From UBA4582 sp965657335 (GTDB taxonomy: Bacteria; Pseudomonadota; Gammaproteobacteria; Pseudomonadales; Azotimanducaceae): DNA of 64,000 nt. Position numbers and translations under genes: made by a program. The stretch is taken from NCBI GenBank assembly GCA_965657335.1, contig CBFHOH010000011.1:1-64000 (forward strand), given 5' to 3'. The notes beneath the pieces were generated by a model. It saw only the letters and a list, made by a program, of their open reading frames with translations. It did not search any database and was not told the origin of the DNA. Of this stretch, positions 43,411-51,765 are shown piece after piece; position 1 is the stretch's first letter, and each line of letters opens with the position of its first letter.

Positions 43411-44349
43411 ATGGTGATGTCCTTGCAATATGTCCTTGAAGCTCAGCAGCGAATACATGGACGCATTCACACAACACCGGTCATGCAGTCGTTGCATTTA
43501 AACGAGCTCGCCGGTTCGACGTTGTTTTTCAAATGCGAGCACCTGCAAAAAACGGGCGCTTTTAAAGCGCGGGGTGCTGCAAATGCAGTTTTCGCGCTGA
43601 ATGACGAACAGTCACAAACCGGTGTCGCTACTCATTCTTCCGGTAATCACGGCGCCGCGCTTGCAAGAGCCGCTCAATTACGTGGCATCCCGGCTTGGGT
43701 TGTGGTGCCTGAAAATGCGCTGGCATCGAAAAAGGCAGCGATCAAACACTACGGCGCTGAAATCATCGAATGCGTATCGACCCTAGAGGCACGCGAAACG
43801 ACGTTGGCGATGCTTGTTAAGGAAAAGCAGTGCCAGGTGGTCGCACCCTATGACGATGAACTCGTGATTGCTGGTCAAGGAACCGCTGGTCTGGAATTTA
43901 TAGAGCAGGTCAATGACCTAGACTGCATCGTAACACCTGTTGGCGGCGGCGGTTTGCTCGCGGGTTGTATTTTGGCTGTTGATGGCAACCTGCCGGTTTA
44001 CGGCGCTGAGCCTGCCGGTGCCGACGACGCTTACAGGTCTTTTAAGACTGGGGTGAGAGTTGAATCGCACACGCCCTCGACTATCGCTGACGGGCTGCGA
44101 ACTGTGCTCGGCGTCAAGAACTTTGAGGTGATTCGATCTTCAGCCAAAGATATCTTGCTTGTGAGCGAGGATGAGATCATCGACGCCATGGTTTTAGTTT
44201 GGTCAAGACTGAAACAGGTCGTTGAACCTTCCTCGGCAGTCACGCTCGCAGCGGTTCTTCGGAACCCTGATGTGTTTAAAGGTCAGCGCGTAGGCCTCGT
44301 GCTAACAGGCGGAAACGTCGATGTCGAGGATTTACCTTTCAATCGATAA
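43411..44349 (+). CDS. PLP-dependent threonine/serine dehydratase or serine racemase
   Basis: 312 residues of fold-type II PLP enzyme. The Schiff-base lysine is Lys52 in KTGAFKARGA, SSGNHGAALA binds the PLP phosphate region and GGGGLLAG is the glycine loop. Length without a C-terminal regulatory ACT-like domain fits catabolic threonine dehydratase or serine racemase rather than IlvA. It follows glnS by 9 bp and is convergent with the selenoprotein gene (8 bp). Confidence 0.85.
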   Translation: MVMSLQYVLEAQQRIHGRIHTTPVMQSLHLNELAGSTLFFKCEHLQKTGAFKARGAANAVFALNDEQSQTGVATHSSGNHGAALARAAQLRGIPAWVVVPENALASKKAAIKHYGAEIIECVSTLEARETTLAMLVKEKQCQVVAPYDDELVIAGQGTAGLEFIEQVNDLDCIVTPVGGGGLLAGCILAVDGNLPVYGAEPAGADDAYRSFKTGVRVESHTPSTIADGLRTVLGVKNFEVIRSSAKDILLVSEDEIIDAMVLVWSRLKQVVEPSSAVTLAAVLRNPDVFKGQRVGLVLTGGNVDVEDLPFNR

Positions 44350-44357
44350 CGTTCTTG

Positions 44358-44588
44358 TTAGTCTTTGTGTCTGCGCTGCAGTTGCTTGTTAACCTCTTGC
44401 GGTTGGGGAAAACGGCCGGTGTTATATTTTGAATAAACCATCTCGCCGTCAGCTAGCACATCGAATATTCCTTTCCCCTCGGGAAACAACATCACATCTA
44501 CGCCATATTCTGCTTTGATTTCAGCAGCCAAACTGACCGCTTCGGGTTTGTAGTTTCATTGCGCGCAGTAGTGAATTTCAATTTTCAA
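44358..44588 (-). CDS. SelW/Rdx-family selenoprotein (CxxU redox motif)
   Basis: A 76-residue product if UGA at 44556-44558 is read as selenocysteine. It starts at TTG (44586-44588) with GGAG 8 nt upstream and begins MKIEIHYCAQU, so the redox motif is Cys8-Ala-Gln-Sec11 as in SelW/Rdx proteins. The rest (KPEAVSLAAEIKAEYGVDV, IFDVLADGEMVYSKYNTGRF, PQPQEV) matches the family in length and order. It folds as thioredoxin-like and is thought to act in glutathione- or thiol-linked redox control. A bSECIS-like hairpin follows the UGA, and selC is in the window. A conventional call would stop at the UGA. Convergent with the PLP dehydratase; upstream is the M50 protease gene in the same direction. Confidence 0.88.
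44524..44540 (-). promoter_or_regulatory. bacterial SECIS-like hairpin after the Sec UGA
   Basis: GCGGUC (44535-44540) and GGCUGC (44524-44529) form a six-pair stem with loop AGUUU, G second in the loop. The loop begins 22 nt after the UGA, within the spacing expected for SelB-binding bacterial SECIS elements. Seen directly; SelB binding inferred. Confidence 0.7.
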
Positions 44589-44632
44589 AATTTCTGCTCC
44601 GTGGTTTGTGCATCCAATATAAAGGTCATATG

Positions 44633-45259
44633 TTAGATGACCAACAGCCAGGCGAGGGCGCCAATTCCGTAGCCCCAAACCTTGCCTCGGTCACCGCTGC
44701 CATCAGCGAGTCCTGCATTAAGCTCTGATTCGGGGTCGCCACCATCCATCGTTCTTTTGATGATCGGTAATTCGAAAACGCAGACTGATATCGCATTCGC
44801 AAGGGTGACAGCCAGCAGCATGGCCCTGCCGGCTGAATCAAGGGGAATGAATGTGAAAACTAACAGCACAAGTAGCCAGTTTGCGACGGGTCCGCCTAGA
44901 CTCATCGATAAAAATTGGTCGTTAGAGTTCTTTTTAAAATTAAACCCGAATATAAACGCCCCGGTCGGTTTGGGTACCATGGGGGAATACGCGCCAGCGA
45001 TGCGAGCCCCGATAAAATGACCCCACTCGTGAAACAATATGGAAATGATTGAACCCGCCGCAAAGGCGTTGAGTACAGAAATAATCGTTGCAAGAAATAG
45101 ATCCGAACTCTGAACCCATGCATCCGCAGCACCCCAAAGCGTGATTGCACCGAGAAAAGCTAATCCATGATATTTGACGGCGTTGAGCAACCGCTCGTTA
45201 TCGGGAACCCTGCTCGGTTGATTCGTTGTATTGTCTGCTGTTTTGGTTTGTTCGCTCAC
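44633..45259 (-). CDS. site-2-protease-like M50 metallopeptidase
   Basis: 208 residues, about five hydrophobic helices. Zinc motif HEWGH (His77, Glu78, His81) lies in the second helix, and a later Asp-containing region (ELPIIKRTMDGGDPESE) may give the third ligand. There is no PDZ domain, so it belongs to the short M50 branch rather than RseP. Substrates unknown. It precedes the selenoprotein gene by 44 bp on the same strand. Confidence 0.8.
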   Translation of the reverse strand: MSEQTKTADNTTNQPSRVPDNERLLNAVKYHGLAFLGAITLWGAADAWVQSSDLFLATIISVLNAFAAGSIISILFHEWGHFIGARIAGAYSPMVPKPTGAFIFGFNFKKNSNDQFLSMSLGGPVANWLLVLLVFTFIPLDSAGRAMLLAVTLANAISVCVFELPIIKRTMDGGDPESELNAGLADGSGDRGKVWGYGIGALAWLLVI

Positions 45260-45325
45260 GTCTTCTTCTCCACTCGGTGGCTATCAGGGTGCCAGTTCTA
45301 CGGGTTTATTCCTGCAAGTTCAGGA

Positions 45326-45529
45326 ATGATTTTTCTTCATGCTAACACACGCACAAATCATTTCGGGTCGCTTTTAGACAACGCAAATATCCAGCAATTT
45401 CTGCCCGTAGAAATTACTGTTGAAAACCTGATTCAGATCTGGCCGCAGCAGGGTCGGTATCGAGAGAGGAAAAATCTTGCTGTTGTGCATGGGTTACCGC
45501 GCCTTGCCGCTCTGTTTATTACTGAATGA
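45326..45529 (+). CDS. possible small protein, function unknown
   Basis: 67 codons from ATG at 45326 between the divergent ends of the M50 gene and the phosphomannomutase gene; it overlaps the latter's 3' end by 11 nt. The translation VEITVENLIQIWPQQGRYRE followed by NLAVVHGLPRLAALFITE looks protein-like. The ribosome site is weak (AGGA touching the ATG). No family recognised. Confidence 0.35.
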   Translation: MIFLHANTRTNHFGSLLDNANIQQFLPVEITVENLIQIWPQQGRYRERKNLAVVHGLPRLAALFITE

Positions 45530-46964
45530 ACAAAAGATCGGCAATCTTGGTGTCATCGGCGATAAAAGGTGAAATTCTATCAATCACATCAGTAGCACTG
45601 GCCAGCAAGCCATCTCCGTCTTCACGGGTTTCAAAATTAAACCTCACCATCGGTTCCGTTTTTGAACGTGTCATAGAGAAACGCCACTCATCGTCGAAGT
45701 TAAAGTGTAATCCATCAAAGGTACCCACAGTGGTCGCGTTGGCTGAGTAATGATCAGCAAGTTCACTGAAAGCACGTTCTGATTCATCTAGTTTGAGACT
45801 GATTTCGGGCGTACAGGCATTGTTTTGACGGATGCCCGCGACCAGTTCGCTAATGGTCGCATCAGTCCGTTTAAGTATCTGCAGCATGCGTAGCATCGCC
45901 ATCATGCCGGAATCGCAATGATGAAAGTTTCCGAAAAAGTGATGCGAAGAAAGTTCTCCCCCATAAACCGCATTGCTTTGCCGCATTCTCCGTTTCATAA
46001 ATGCGTGCCCTGTTTCGGATCGCACGGCTTGACCACCGTACTTTGCGATGACCGCCTCCGTGTTCCAACACAATTTTGTATCGAAAACGATAGCCGCGCC
46101 TGGATACTGTTGCAGATATGATTCTGCCAACAAACCGATCACGTAATACGAGGGGATCAGGTCGCCTGAACTATCGAAAAACACACATCGATCACTATCT
46201 CCATCCCACGCAATTCCAAGGTCATAGTTTTCATGTGACATGTACTTTTTCATCTGACGGGTCAGCATAGGGTTCATCGGGTCGGCACCCTGCGAAGGAA
46301 TAGGCCCCGGCAGCTTTCTGAACCAAGTGACGGGTAATTCCAGTTCCTTTGTTAACGCTCCGGCAAGCGTTACCGCCGTTCCGTTCAGTCCATTCAGCGC
46401 AAGGGCCGCGTCACTGAGCGTGTCTATTGGAAATTGTGTTTTGAGAAACTGGATGTAGGCGGGGTGTAAATCTTGCGGTAATCGTTCGCTTATACCGTCA
46501 TCGAGTTGACTGTTAATTTCAAGTGAAACGTCCTGTTGATGCGCCATCTGAAACATGATTTTTTCGACGTCGGCAAGTCCGGTGTCGTACGTGACCGCAA
46601 TGCCATTTTGAAGAACACACTTTAGACCGTTATAAATACCGGGGTTGTGGCTGGCGGTGACGATGATCGTTGCTGCAATGCCTTTCATCGTCGAGGCGAA
46701 GTAACCGAGTTCAGTGGTACAAAGGCCTAAATCGTGCACGCGCACGCCAGATTGCTGTATGCCGTCCATCAGCGACTGTTGGAGCGACAGGCTGCTTTCT
46801 CGCATGTCTCTGCCTACAGCAATGATGCCTTCGAGCTCGAAATGGCTGATGAACGCCTTGGCAAAACTTTCAACAAAAGGCTCGTTGATCTCGTCGGGAT
46901 AGATGCCACGCACGTCTCCGAGACGAAAGGCCGGGTAGGGATGTTCTTGCATCAGTGGGCGCAC
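45519..46964 (-). CDS. manB: phosphomannomutase/phosphoglucomutase
   Basis: 481 residues of the alpha-D-phosphohexomutase superfamily. The phosphoserine loop is TASHNPG (Ser105), the Mg2+ loop is DGDSDRC, the sugar-binding loop GGELSSHHFF, and a C-terminal phosphate-binding loop has SMTRSKTEPMVRF. It converts mannose-6-P to mannose-1-P (or glucose equivalents) for nucleotide-sugar synthesis of LPS or polysaccharide. The usual TRPSGTEP loop is TRSKTEP here. Met5 is an alternative start. No polysaccharide cluster is adjacent. Confidence 0.88.
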   Translation of the reverse strand: MRPLMQEHPYPAFRLGDVRGIYPDEINEPFVESFAKAFISHFELEGIIAVGRDMRESSLSLQQSLMDGIQQSGVRVHDLGLCTTELGYFASTMKGIAATIIVTASHNPGIYNGLKCVLQNGIAVTYDTGLADVEKIMFQMAHQQDVSLEINSQLDDGISERLPQDLHPAYIQFLKTQFPIDTLSDAALALNGLNGTAVTLAGALTKELELPVTWFRKLPGPIPSQGADPMNPMLTRQMKKYMSHENYDLGIAWDGDSDRCVFFDSSGDLIPSYYVIGLLAESYLQQYPGAAIVFDTKLCWNTEAVIAKYGGQAVRSETGHAFMKRRMRQSNAVYGGELSSHHFFGNFHHCDSGMMAMLRMLQILKRTDATISELVAGIRQNNACTPEISLKLDESERAFSELADHYSANATTVGTFDGLHFNFDDEWRFSMTRSKTEPMVRFNFETREDGDGLLASATDVIDRISPFIADDTKIADLLFIQ

Positions 46965-47076
46965 TTGGTCTTGTTTTGGGACATTATATAGATCATTGGC
47001 ATACTTTCAGGTTTTGTTTCGCTAGCATCGAAATATACACCGAACGTGTTCAAGAAAATGTCACGTAAATGTAGCG

Positions 47077-47090
47077 GTACCTGCAGGTAC
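47077..47090. promoter_or_regulatory. 14-bp palindrome between divergent genes
   Basis: GTACCTGCAGGTAC is perfectly symmetric and overlaps the -35 position relative to TATGAT (47107-47112), 49 bp upstream of the PQQ dehydrogenase gene. A repressor site is possible; no known consensus recognised. Confidence 0.35.
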
Positions 47091-47138
47091 TTGTTTTCTT
47101 TTTTGCTATGATCCTCCAAATTTTAAGCAGGTTATCTA

Positions 47139-49361
47139 ATGAAACCGATGTTAGTGGGTGCTATTTGCTTTTTCCAATGTTTGCTGGCCAATGCAGCAGA
47201 GGTAAGCGACCAATACAGGGCCAATACTTTGGTCGATTCGAATATTGTCGCAAACACAGGTCAAAACAGTCGTCATGCCCCGGTGCGTTTTTTTGAGTCG
47301 CTTGCGGTTGACGGCCAAAGGCTTGTTGAGGCGGACAATGAGCCTGAGAACTGGCTGTCCCATGGCCGAACATATAGCGAGCAGCGCTTCAGTCCGCTGT
47401 CAGATATAAACAGGTCAAATATTGATAACCTTGGGCTTGCCTGGGTTTATAAAACGGGTACTAAACGTGGTCTTGAGGCTACGCCGATCGTCGTTAATGG
47501 TGTGATCTATACGACTGGCTCATGGAGCAAGGTTTTTGCCGTTGATGCCAGGACCGGCGAGGAAATCTGGACATTTGATCCCCAAGTACCAGGAGAGGCG
47601 GGTCGAAATGCATGTTGTGACGTTGTCAATCGTGGTCTAGCGATCTGGCAAGGCAAACTTTACGTCGGCACCATAGATGGGCGCCTGATTGCACTAGATG
47701 CCAGAGATGGCAGACAACTGTGGCAAGTCATCACAGTCGACCAGTCCAAACCTTACACAATTACAGGTGCTCCCAGGGTCATCAAGGGTAAGGTGATTAT
47801 TGGTAATGGTGGCGCAGAGCTTGGCGTGCGTGGCTATTTCAGTGCTTACGACGCAAACAACGGGGATATGTTATGGCGGTTCTACACAGTGCCGCCGCAT
47901 CCCGACTTGGCGCTCGAAAACCCAGCATTGGAGCGCGCGAGACTAACGTGGCCGGAAGACTCAACCTGGGAAACCGGTTTAGGCGGTACCGTGTGGGATT
48001 CCTTTGCTTATGATCCCGCGCTCGACTTGCTTTATGTTGGTGTGGGCAACGCATCAAACTACAACAGGGCTACCAGAAGCCCTGGCGGTGGCGACAACCT
48101 CTACCTTGCTTCCATTCTCGCAGTAGACCCTGACGATGGTCAGCTTAAATGGCACTACCAGACCACGCCAGGTGAAAGTTGGGATTACACTGCAACACAG
48201 CACATGATTCTTGCGGATATAGAGATAGCAGGCAGAACGCGTCAAGTGATTATGCAGGCGCCAAAGAATGGCTTCTTCTATGTGCTTGATCGCGCAACAG
48301 GTGAGCTGATATCCGCCGAAAATTACACGCCGATTAACTGGGCGAGTCACGTCAACCTAGAGACAGGCAGACCCGTCGAAACAGGGAAAGCTGACTGGTC
48401 AAGTGAAATGGCCTTTGTAATGCCGGGTCCCGCGGGCGGCCACAACTGGCATCCAATGTCCTACAGTCCAGACACGGGCCTGGTTTATATACCAACGATT
48501 GAGATGGTTTACCCGTTCATTCCTGATACAGACTATCAGTACTCTCCGAACAGATGGAATACTGGTGAGGACTGGGCGACACTCGGACGCATGGCGGATT
48601 CCGCCTTCGGCACTTTTAAATTTTGCTCGCCTACTCAACTAACAGCTTGGGACCCGGTAAGACAGGAACAGGTCTGGCAAAAACGGTTCGAAACCTCAAT
48701 GAATGGCGGCGTGCTTTCCACCGCCGGTGGACTTGTTTTTCAAGGCAACGGCTCAGGTGATTTCAGCGCTTACGCCGATGACACAGGTGAATTACTTTGG
48801 AAAATGCGCGCGCCAACGGCGGTTATGGCTGCACCGGTTACCTATAAGCTCGATGGTGAGCAATATGTGCTTGTGATGGCTGGCGCGGGTGGTATTTTTG
48901 GCATGAGTTTCGACAGCCTCGATTACGAGAACGACGGTCGCTTGCTTGCCTTTAAGCTTGAGGGTTCTGCCACAATGCCCGTGAGAGTATTTAAGGCTGG
49001 ACACGTTGAACCATCGCTCAAAGCGCCGGTCATGTCAGATGCAGAAATCGATGAAGGATGGTCTCTGTACAATGTCCATTGCCTCGTGTGCCATGGACCC
49101 GCGGCTGTTAGCGCTGGACTGTTGCCTGATCTAAGACATGCATCGAAACAAACACACGAAGCCTGGGCTGCAATCGTGATTGGCGGCATGCTTAAGAACA
49201 AGGGCATGGCCAGTTTTGCAGATGTGTTAACACTCGAGCAATCTGAAAAAATTCATGGTTATGTTGTGAGACAGGCGATAAAAGAACCGGGTGTCATGCA
49301 ACAATTAATTGAAACTGTCTCGCCACATGTGTGCATTCCACCCACTTGGGTTGCGAATTAA
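47139..49361 (+). CDS. PQQ-dependent quinohemoprotein alcohol dehydrogenase
   Basis: 740 residues with a signal peptide (about 1-20, ending NAAEV). The eight-bladed propeller has the vicinal disulfide Cys159-Cys160 (NACCDVV), several W-motif repeats (GLEATPIVVNGVIYTTGSWS, AVDARTGEEIW, ALDARDGRQLW) and the PGESWDYTATQHM stretch. The C-terminal cytochrome c domain binds heme at HCLVCHG (about 648-652) with a probable axial Met in NKGMASF. It oxidises primary alcohols or aldehydes in the periplasm. No PQQ biosynthesis genes or calcium/lanthanide marker could be assigned. Confidence 0.9.
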   Translation: MKPMLVGAICFFQCLLANAAEVSDQYRANTLVDSNIVANTGQNSRHAPVRFFESLAVDGQRLVEADNEPENWLSHGRTYSEQRFSPLSDINRSNIDNLGLAWVYKTGTKRGLEATPIVVNGVIYTTGSWSKVFAVDARTGEEIWTFDPQVPGEAGRNACCDVVNRGLAIWQGKLYVGTIDGRLIALDARDGRQLWQVITVDQSKPYTITGAPRVIKGKVIIGNGGAELGVRGYFSAYDANNGDMLWRFYTVPPHPDLALENPALERARLTWPEDSTWETGLGGTVWDSFAYDPALDLLYVGVGNASNYNRATRSPGGGDNLYLASILAVDPDDGQLKWHYQTTPGESWDYTATQHMILADIEIAGRTRQVIMQAPKNGFFYVLDRATGELISAENYTPINWASHVNLETGRPVETGKADWSSEMAFVMPGPAGGHNWHPMSYSPDTGLVYIPTIEMVYPFIPDTDYQYSPNRWNTGEDWATLGRMADSAFGTFKFCSPTQLTAWDPVRQEQVWQKRFETSMNGGVLSTAGGLVFQGNGSGDFSAYADDTGELLWKMRAPTAVMAAPVTYKLDGEQYVLVMAGAGGIFGMSFDSLDYENDGRLLAFKLEGSATMPVRVFKAGHVEPSLKAPVMSDAEIDEGWSLYNVHCLVCHGPAAVSAGLLPDLRHASKQTHEAWAAIVIGGMLKNKGMASFADVLTLEQSEKIHGYVVRQAIKEPGVMQQLIETVSPHVCIPPTWVAN

Positions 49362-49464
49362 TTCGCGGGTATTTTCTGATCAAAAGACGATGACTAAAGC
49401 CAATAACGCAATGCAAGCAGGATGGTTTTACGCTAAATAATTTAAAAGCAAAGGAAATAGCAAT

Positions 49465-50544
49465 ATGAGCAAGTTGTTTGAATCGATGGATTTTATCCGT
49501 GGGCCCGAAATGAAAAATCGGTTTATGTTAGCGCCGCTAACAAATTCACAAAGTCACGATGACGGTAAATTGTCAGAAGAGGAGTATCACTGGCTAACGA
49601 TGCGCGCGAAAGGCGGGTTTGGTCTGACAATGACTTGTGCTGCGCACGTGCAAGCGGTTGGGCAGGGTTTTCCGGGTCAGCTTGGGGTGTTCGATGACGA
49701 ACAGCTACCGGGGTTGAGTCGTCTTGCTGCGGAAATAAAGGCTAATGATAGTGTAGCGATTTGTCAGGTGCATCATGCTGGCATGCGTTCTCCTGCTGAT
49801 ATTGTGGGCAAGCCTGTATGTCCCTCCGATAATGATGAAACCGGCGCTAGAGGTTTGTCTCATGATGAAGTACGAGGACTCATCGACGATTTCGTTGAGG
49901 CTGCTGTTCGTTGCGAAAAAGCAGGATTTGATGGCGTTGAACTTCACGGTGCCCACGGTTACATCCTTTGTCAGTTTCTGAGCAGTGAGATTAATTTACG
50001 TACAGATGAATATGGTGGGTCTCTGGAGAACCGCGCTAGGATTATCCGGGAGATCATCGCGGGCATTCGTCAACGTTGCGGCGCGAATTTTTGTTTGGGC
50101 ATACGCCTCTCGCCGGAGCGTTTCGGCATGAAATTGGCCGAAATCATCCAATTATCCGGCGAGCTGATGGCTGAGGCCGAGATTGACTTTCTGGACATGT
50201 CTTTATGGGATGTTTTCAAGGAACCGGCTGAGGATGAGTTTCAGGGGCGTTCCTTACTGTCTTATTTCTCCGAGCTGGAAAGGCATAATGTAAGACTTGG
50301 CATCGCTGGCAAAATTAGAACACCGGAAGAAGCGGAGCAAGCAATATCGTTAGATGTTGACTGGATTATGCTAGGCAGAGCAGCGATTATTCACCATGAT
50401 TTTCCAAACCAATATCAAAATAATCAGCATTTTGTGCCGCTTGAAACACCCGTTAGCGCAGCGCATCTGCGCCAGGAAGGTTTGTCAGATAAATTCGTCG
50501 ACTACATGAGCTCTTGGGCAGGATTTGTTGAAGAACAGCCCTGA
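49465..50544 (+). CDS. old yellow enzyme family NADH:flavin oxidoreductase
   Basis: 359 residues, a TIM barrel binding FMN. Typical segments: RFMLAPLTNS, CQVHHAG, AGFDGVELHGAHGYILCQFL, RTDEYGGSLENRARI and DWIMLGRAAI. It reduces activated alkenes or is part of degradative pathways using NAD(P)H. It lies 103 bp downstream of the PQQ dehydrogenase on the same strand. Its stop codon lies in the first unit of the tandem repeat that follows. Confidence 0.88.
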   Translation: MSKLFESMDFIRGPEMKNRFMLAPLTNSQSHDDGKLSEEEYHWLTMRAKGGFGLTMTCAAHVQAVGQGFPGQLGVFDDEQLPGLSRLAAEIKANDSVAICQVHHAGMRSPADIVGKPVCPSDNDETGARGLSHDEVRGLIDDFVEAAVRCEKAGFDGVELHGAHGYILCQFLSSEINLRTDEYGGSLENRARIIREIIAGIRQRCGANFCLGIRLSPERFGMKLAEIIQLSGELMAEAEIDFLDMSLWDVFKEPAEDEFQGRSLLSYFSELERHNVRLGIAGKIRTPEEAEQAISLDVDWIMLGRAAIIHHDFPNQYQNNQHFVPLETPVSAAHLRQEGLSDKFVDYMSSWAGFVEEQP

Positions 50545-50665
50545 GCGGCTTTTAAAAGAGCCCTGAGCGGCTTTTAAATAAACAGCCCTGAGCGGTTCTT
50601 GAATAAACAGCCCTGAGCGGCTTTTAAATAAACAGCCCTGAGCGGCTTTTAAAAGAGCCCTGAGC
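50537..50665. repeat. tandem repeat (22- and 25-bp units) across the ends of two convergent genes
   Basis: Six units begin AGCCCTGAGCGG: 50537-50558 (22 bp), 50559-50583, 50584-50608, 50609-50633 (25 bp each), 50634-50655 (22 bp) and a partial 50656-50665. The stop codon of the oxidoreductase is inside unit 1 and the stop of the hydrolase (minus strand) begins at the end of the partial unit. The third unit has two substitutions. There are no spacers, so it is not CRISPR. It may arise by slippage. Confidence 0.9.
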
Positions 50666-51366
50666 TACTGACGCGTTGGTAGCCAGTCGTGGATAATTCT
50701 AGCCGACTCATGATACACAGACTCAGGGCTGGTCCGGGTCCTCTTCAGTATTTTAAAACCATGGTCGGCGGTATCCAACCAGTGGATTTTTGCGGCTTGC
50801 ATACCAGACACGGTTTGTTTCAGTAGTTTCTTTTCTGCCAGTTTGTCACGCGTGCCGCTTAAAAAAATTTGCGGCAGAGTAATCAGAGACATATGGTCCG
50901 CACGCTTCGTGTCAGGCTTACCTGAGGGGTGCAGCGGGAACGAGAAATAGACGAGAGCGTCGATACCCGGATGATTAGACATGTGTGTATTTTCGGCGGT
51001 TTTTGTCGCGACGTAATGTGACATCATCCTGCCACCGAATGAGTGCCCAGCTAATAAAATAGGACAACCGAGGTTTTTATCTATAAGTACTTGCAGAGCA
51101 GTCTCAATAGCCTCGAGACAGACTGGGATCGTATCTGTTCGCCTTTTTCCGGCTTGCATGTAGGGAAAATTAAATCTCAGCGTAGCAATGCCCTCTACCG
51201 CTAAACTTTCAGCAATACGCTGCATGTGCTCGTGTTCAAGATTGGCGCCAGCGCCATGAGCCAACAACATCACATGAGTCGTATCTTTCGGTATCAACCA
51301 TCGCGTGGTCAGTTGCAACACCTCGCCAGAGACAGGGTGGGTGAACGGTATAGGTTTGTCAGGCAA
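50665..51366 (-). CDS. alpha/beta hydrolase (Tex30/KANL3-like)
   Basis: 233 residues. The oxyanion region reads LLAHGAGANLEHEHM, the nucleophile elbow GHSFGGRMM, and a C-terminal DTADHGFKIL carries the likely catalytic His. It resembles the Tex30/KANL3 dienelactone-hydrolase-like family, cytosolic esterases of unknown substrate. Convergent with the old yellow enzyme gene, with the tandem repeat between them. Confidence 0.8.
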   Translation of the reverse strand: MPDKPIPFTHPVSGEVLQLTTRWLIPKDTTHVMLLAHGAGANLEHEHMQRIAESLAVEGIATLRFNFPYMQAGKRRTDTIPVCLEAIETALQVLIDKNLGCPILLAGHSFGGRMMSHYVATKTAENTHMSNHPGIDALVYFSFPLHPSGKPDTKRADHMSLITLPQIFLSGTRDKLAEKKLLKQTVSGMQAAKIHWLDTADHGFKILKRTRTSPESVYHESARIIHDWLPTRQ

Positions 51367-51765
51367 TAGAATGGCTTCACATAGTCGGTAACGGGTTTAT
51401 TCAAAATTGATCGGCATTGAAAAGCAAGACGGCAGGGCGTTTATCTGCTAAACGGTTAAGCGAGCAAGAGACCTTCGCATCGTTTGAAAATAGCTTTGGT
51501 TATCAACTTGACCGACATTTCAGGTACTCGGTAAGTCGCATGACCAAGGTACGAAACACATTTGCTCTGTTTGTTCTCTTTGTTTTCTTTGTTTTCTGGG
51601 TTTTCTGGGTTTTCTGGGTTTTCTTGGTTTTCTGCGCCTTCGCCAGATTTTTTTATTTGTAAGCAGTTGCATTGCCGCAAATTGACGTATGATTCGACGA
51701 TAGACGATCCTTGAGTCGAACACCGACCAGTAAATCCTGAGCAGCAACCTGTGAGTCGAGCTTGT
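51367..51765. other. intergenic region with a 9-bp microsatellite, probably non-coding
   Basis: 399 bp. ORFs cross it on both strands, but both consist largely of the low-complexity repeat (Phe/Val/Trp-rich on plus, Glu-Asn-Pro-rich on minus), so I do not call a gene. It holds the divergent promoters of the hydrolase and the CDF transporter. Confidence 0.5.
51564..51635. repeat. 9-bp tandem repeat (eight units)
   Basis: Units GTTTTCTGG or near variants: GCTCTGTTT, GTTCTCTTT, GTTTTCTTT, three GTTTTCTGG, GTTTTCTTG, GTTTTCTGC. Three central copies are identical. Being a multiple of three, copy-number change would not alter a frame. Confidence 0.85.

Noticed and set aside
44521..44590. Reading the UGA in the SelW-like gene as a nonsense mutation (pseudogene)
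   Set aside because: The frame is intact on both sides, UGA sits exactly where family members have Sec, and a hairpin and selC support recoding.
50537..50665. CRISPR array
   Set aside because: Units are directly adjacent with no unique spacers, and no cas genes are present.
51417..51662. Plus-strand ORF rich in Phe, Val and Trp
   Set aside because: Its composition comes only from the 9-bp microsatellite; the minus-strand ORF there is likewise a repeat artefact.
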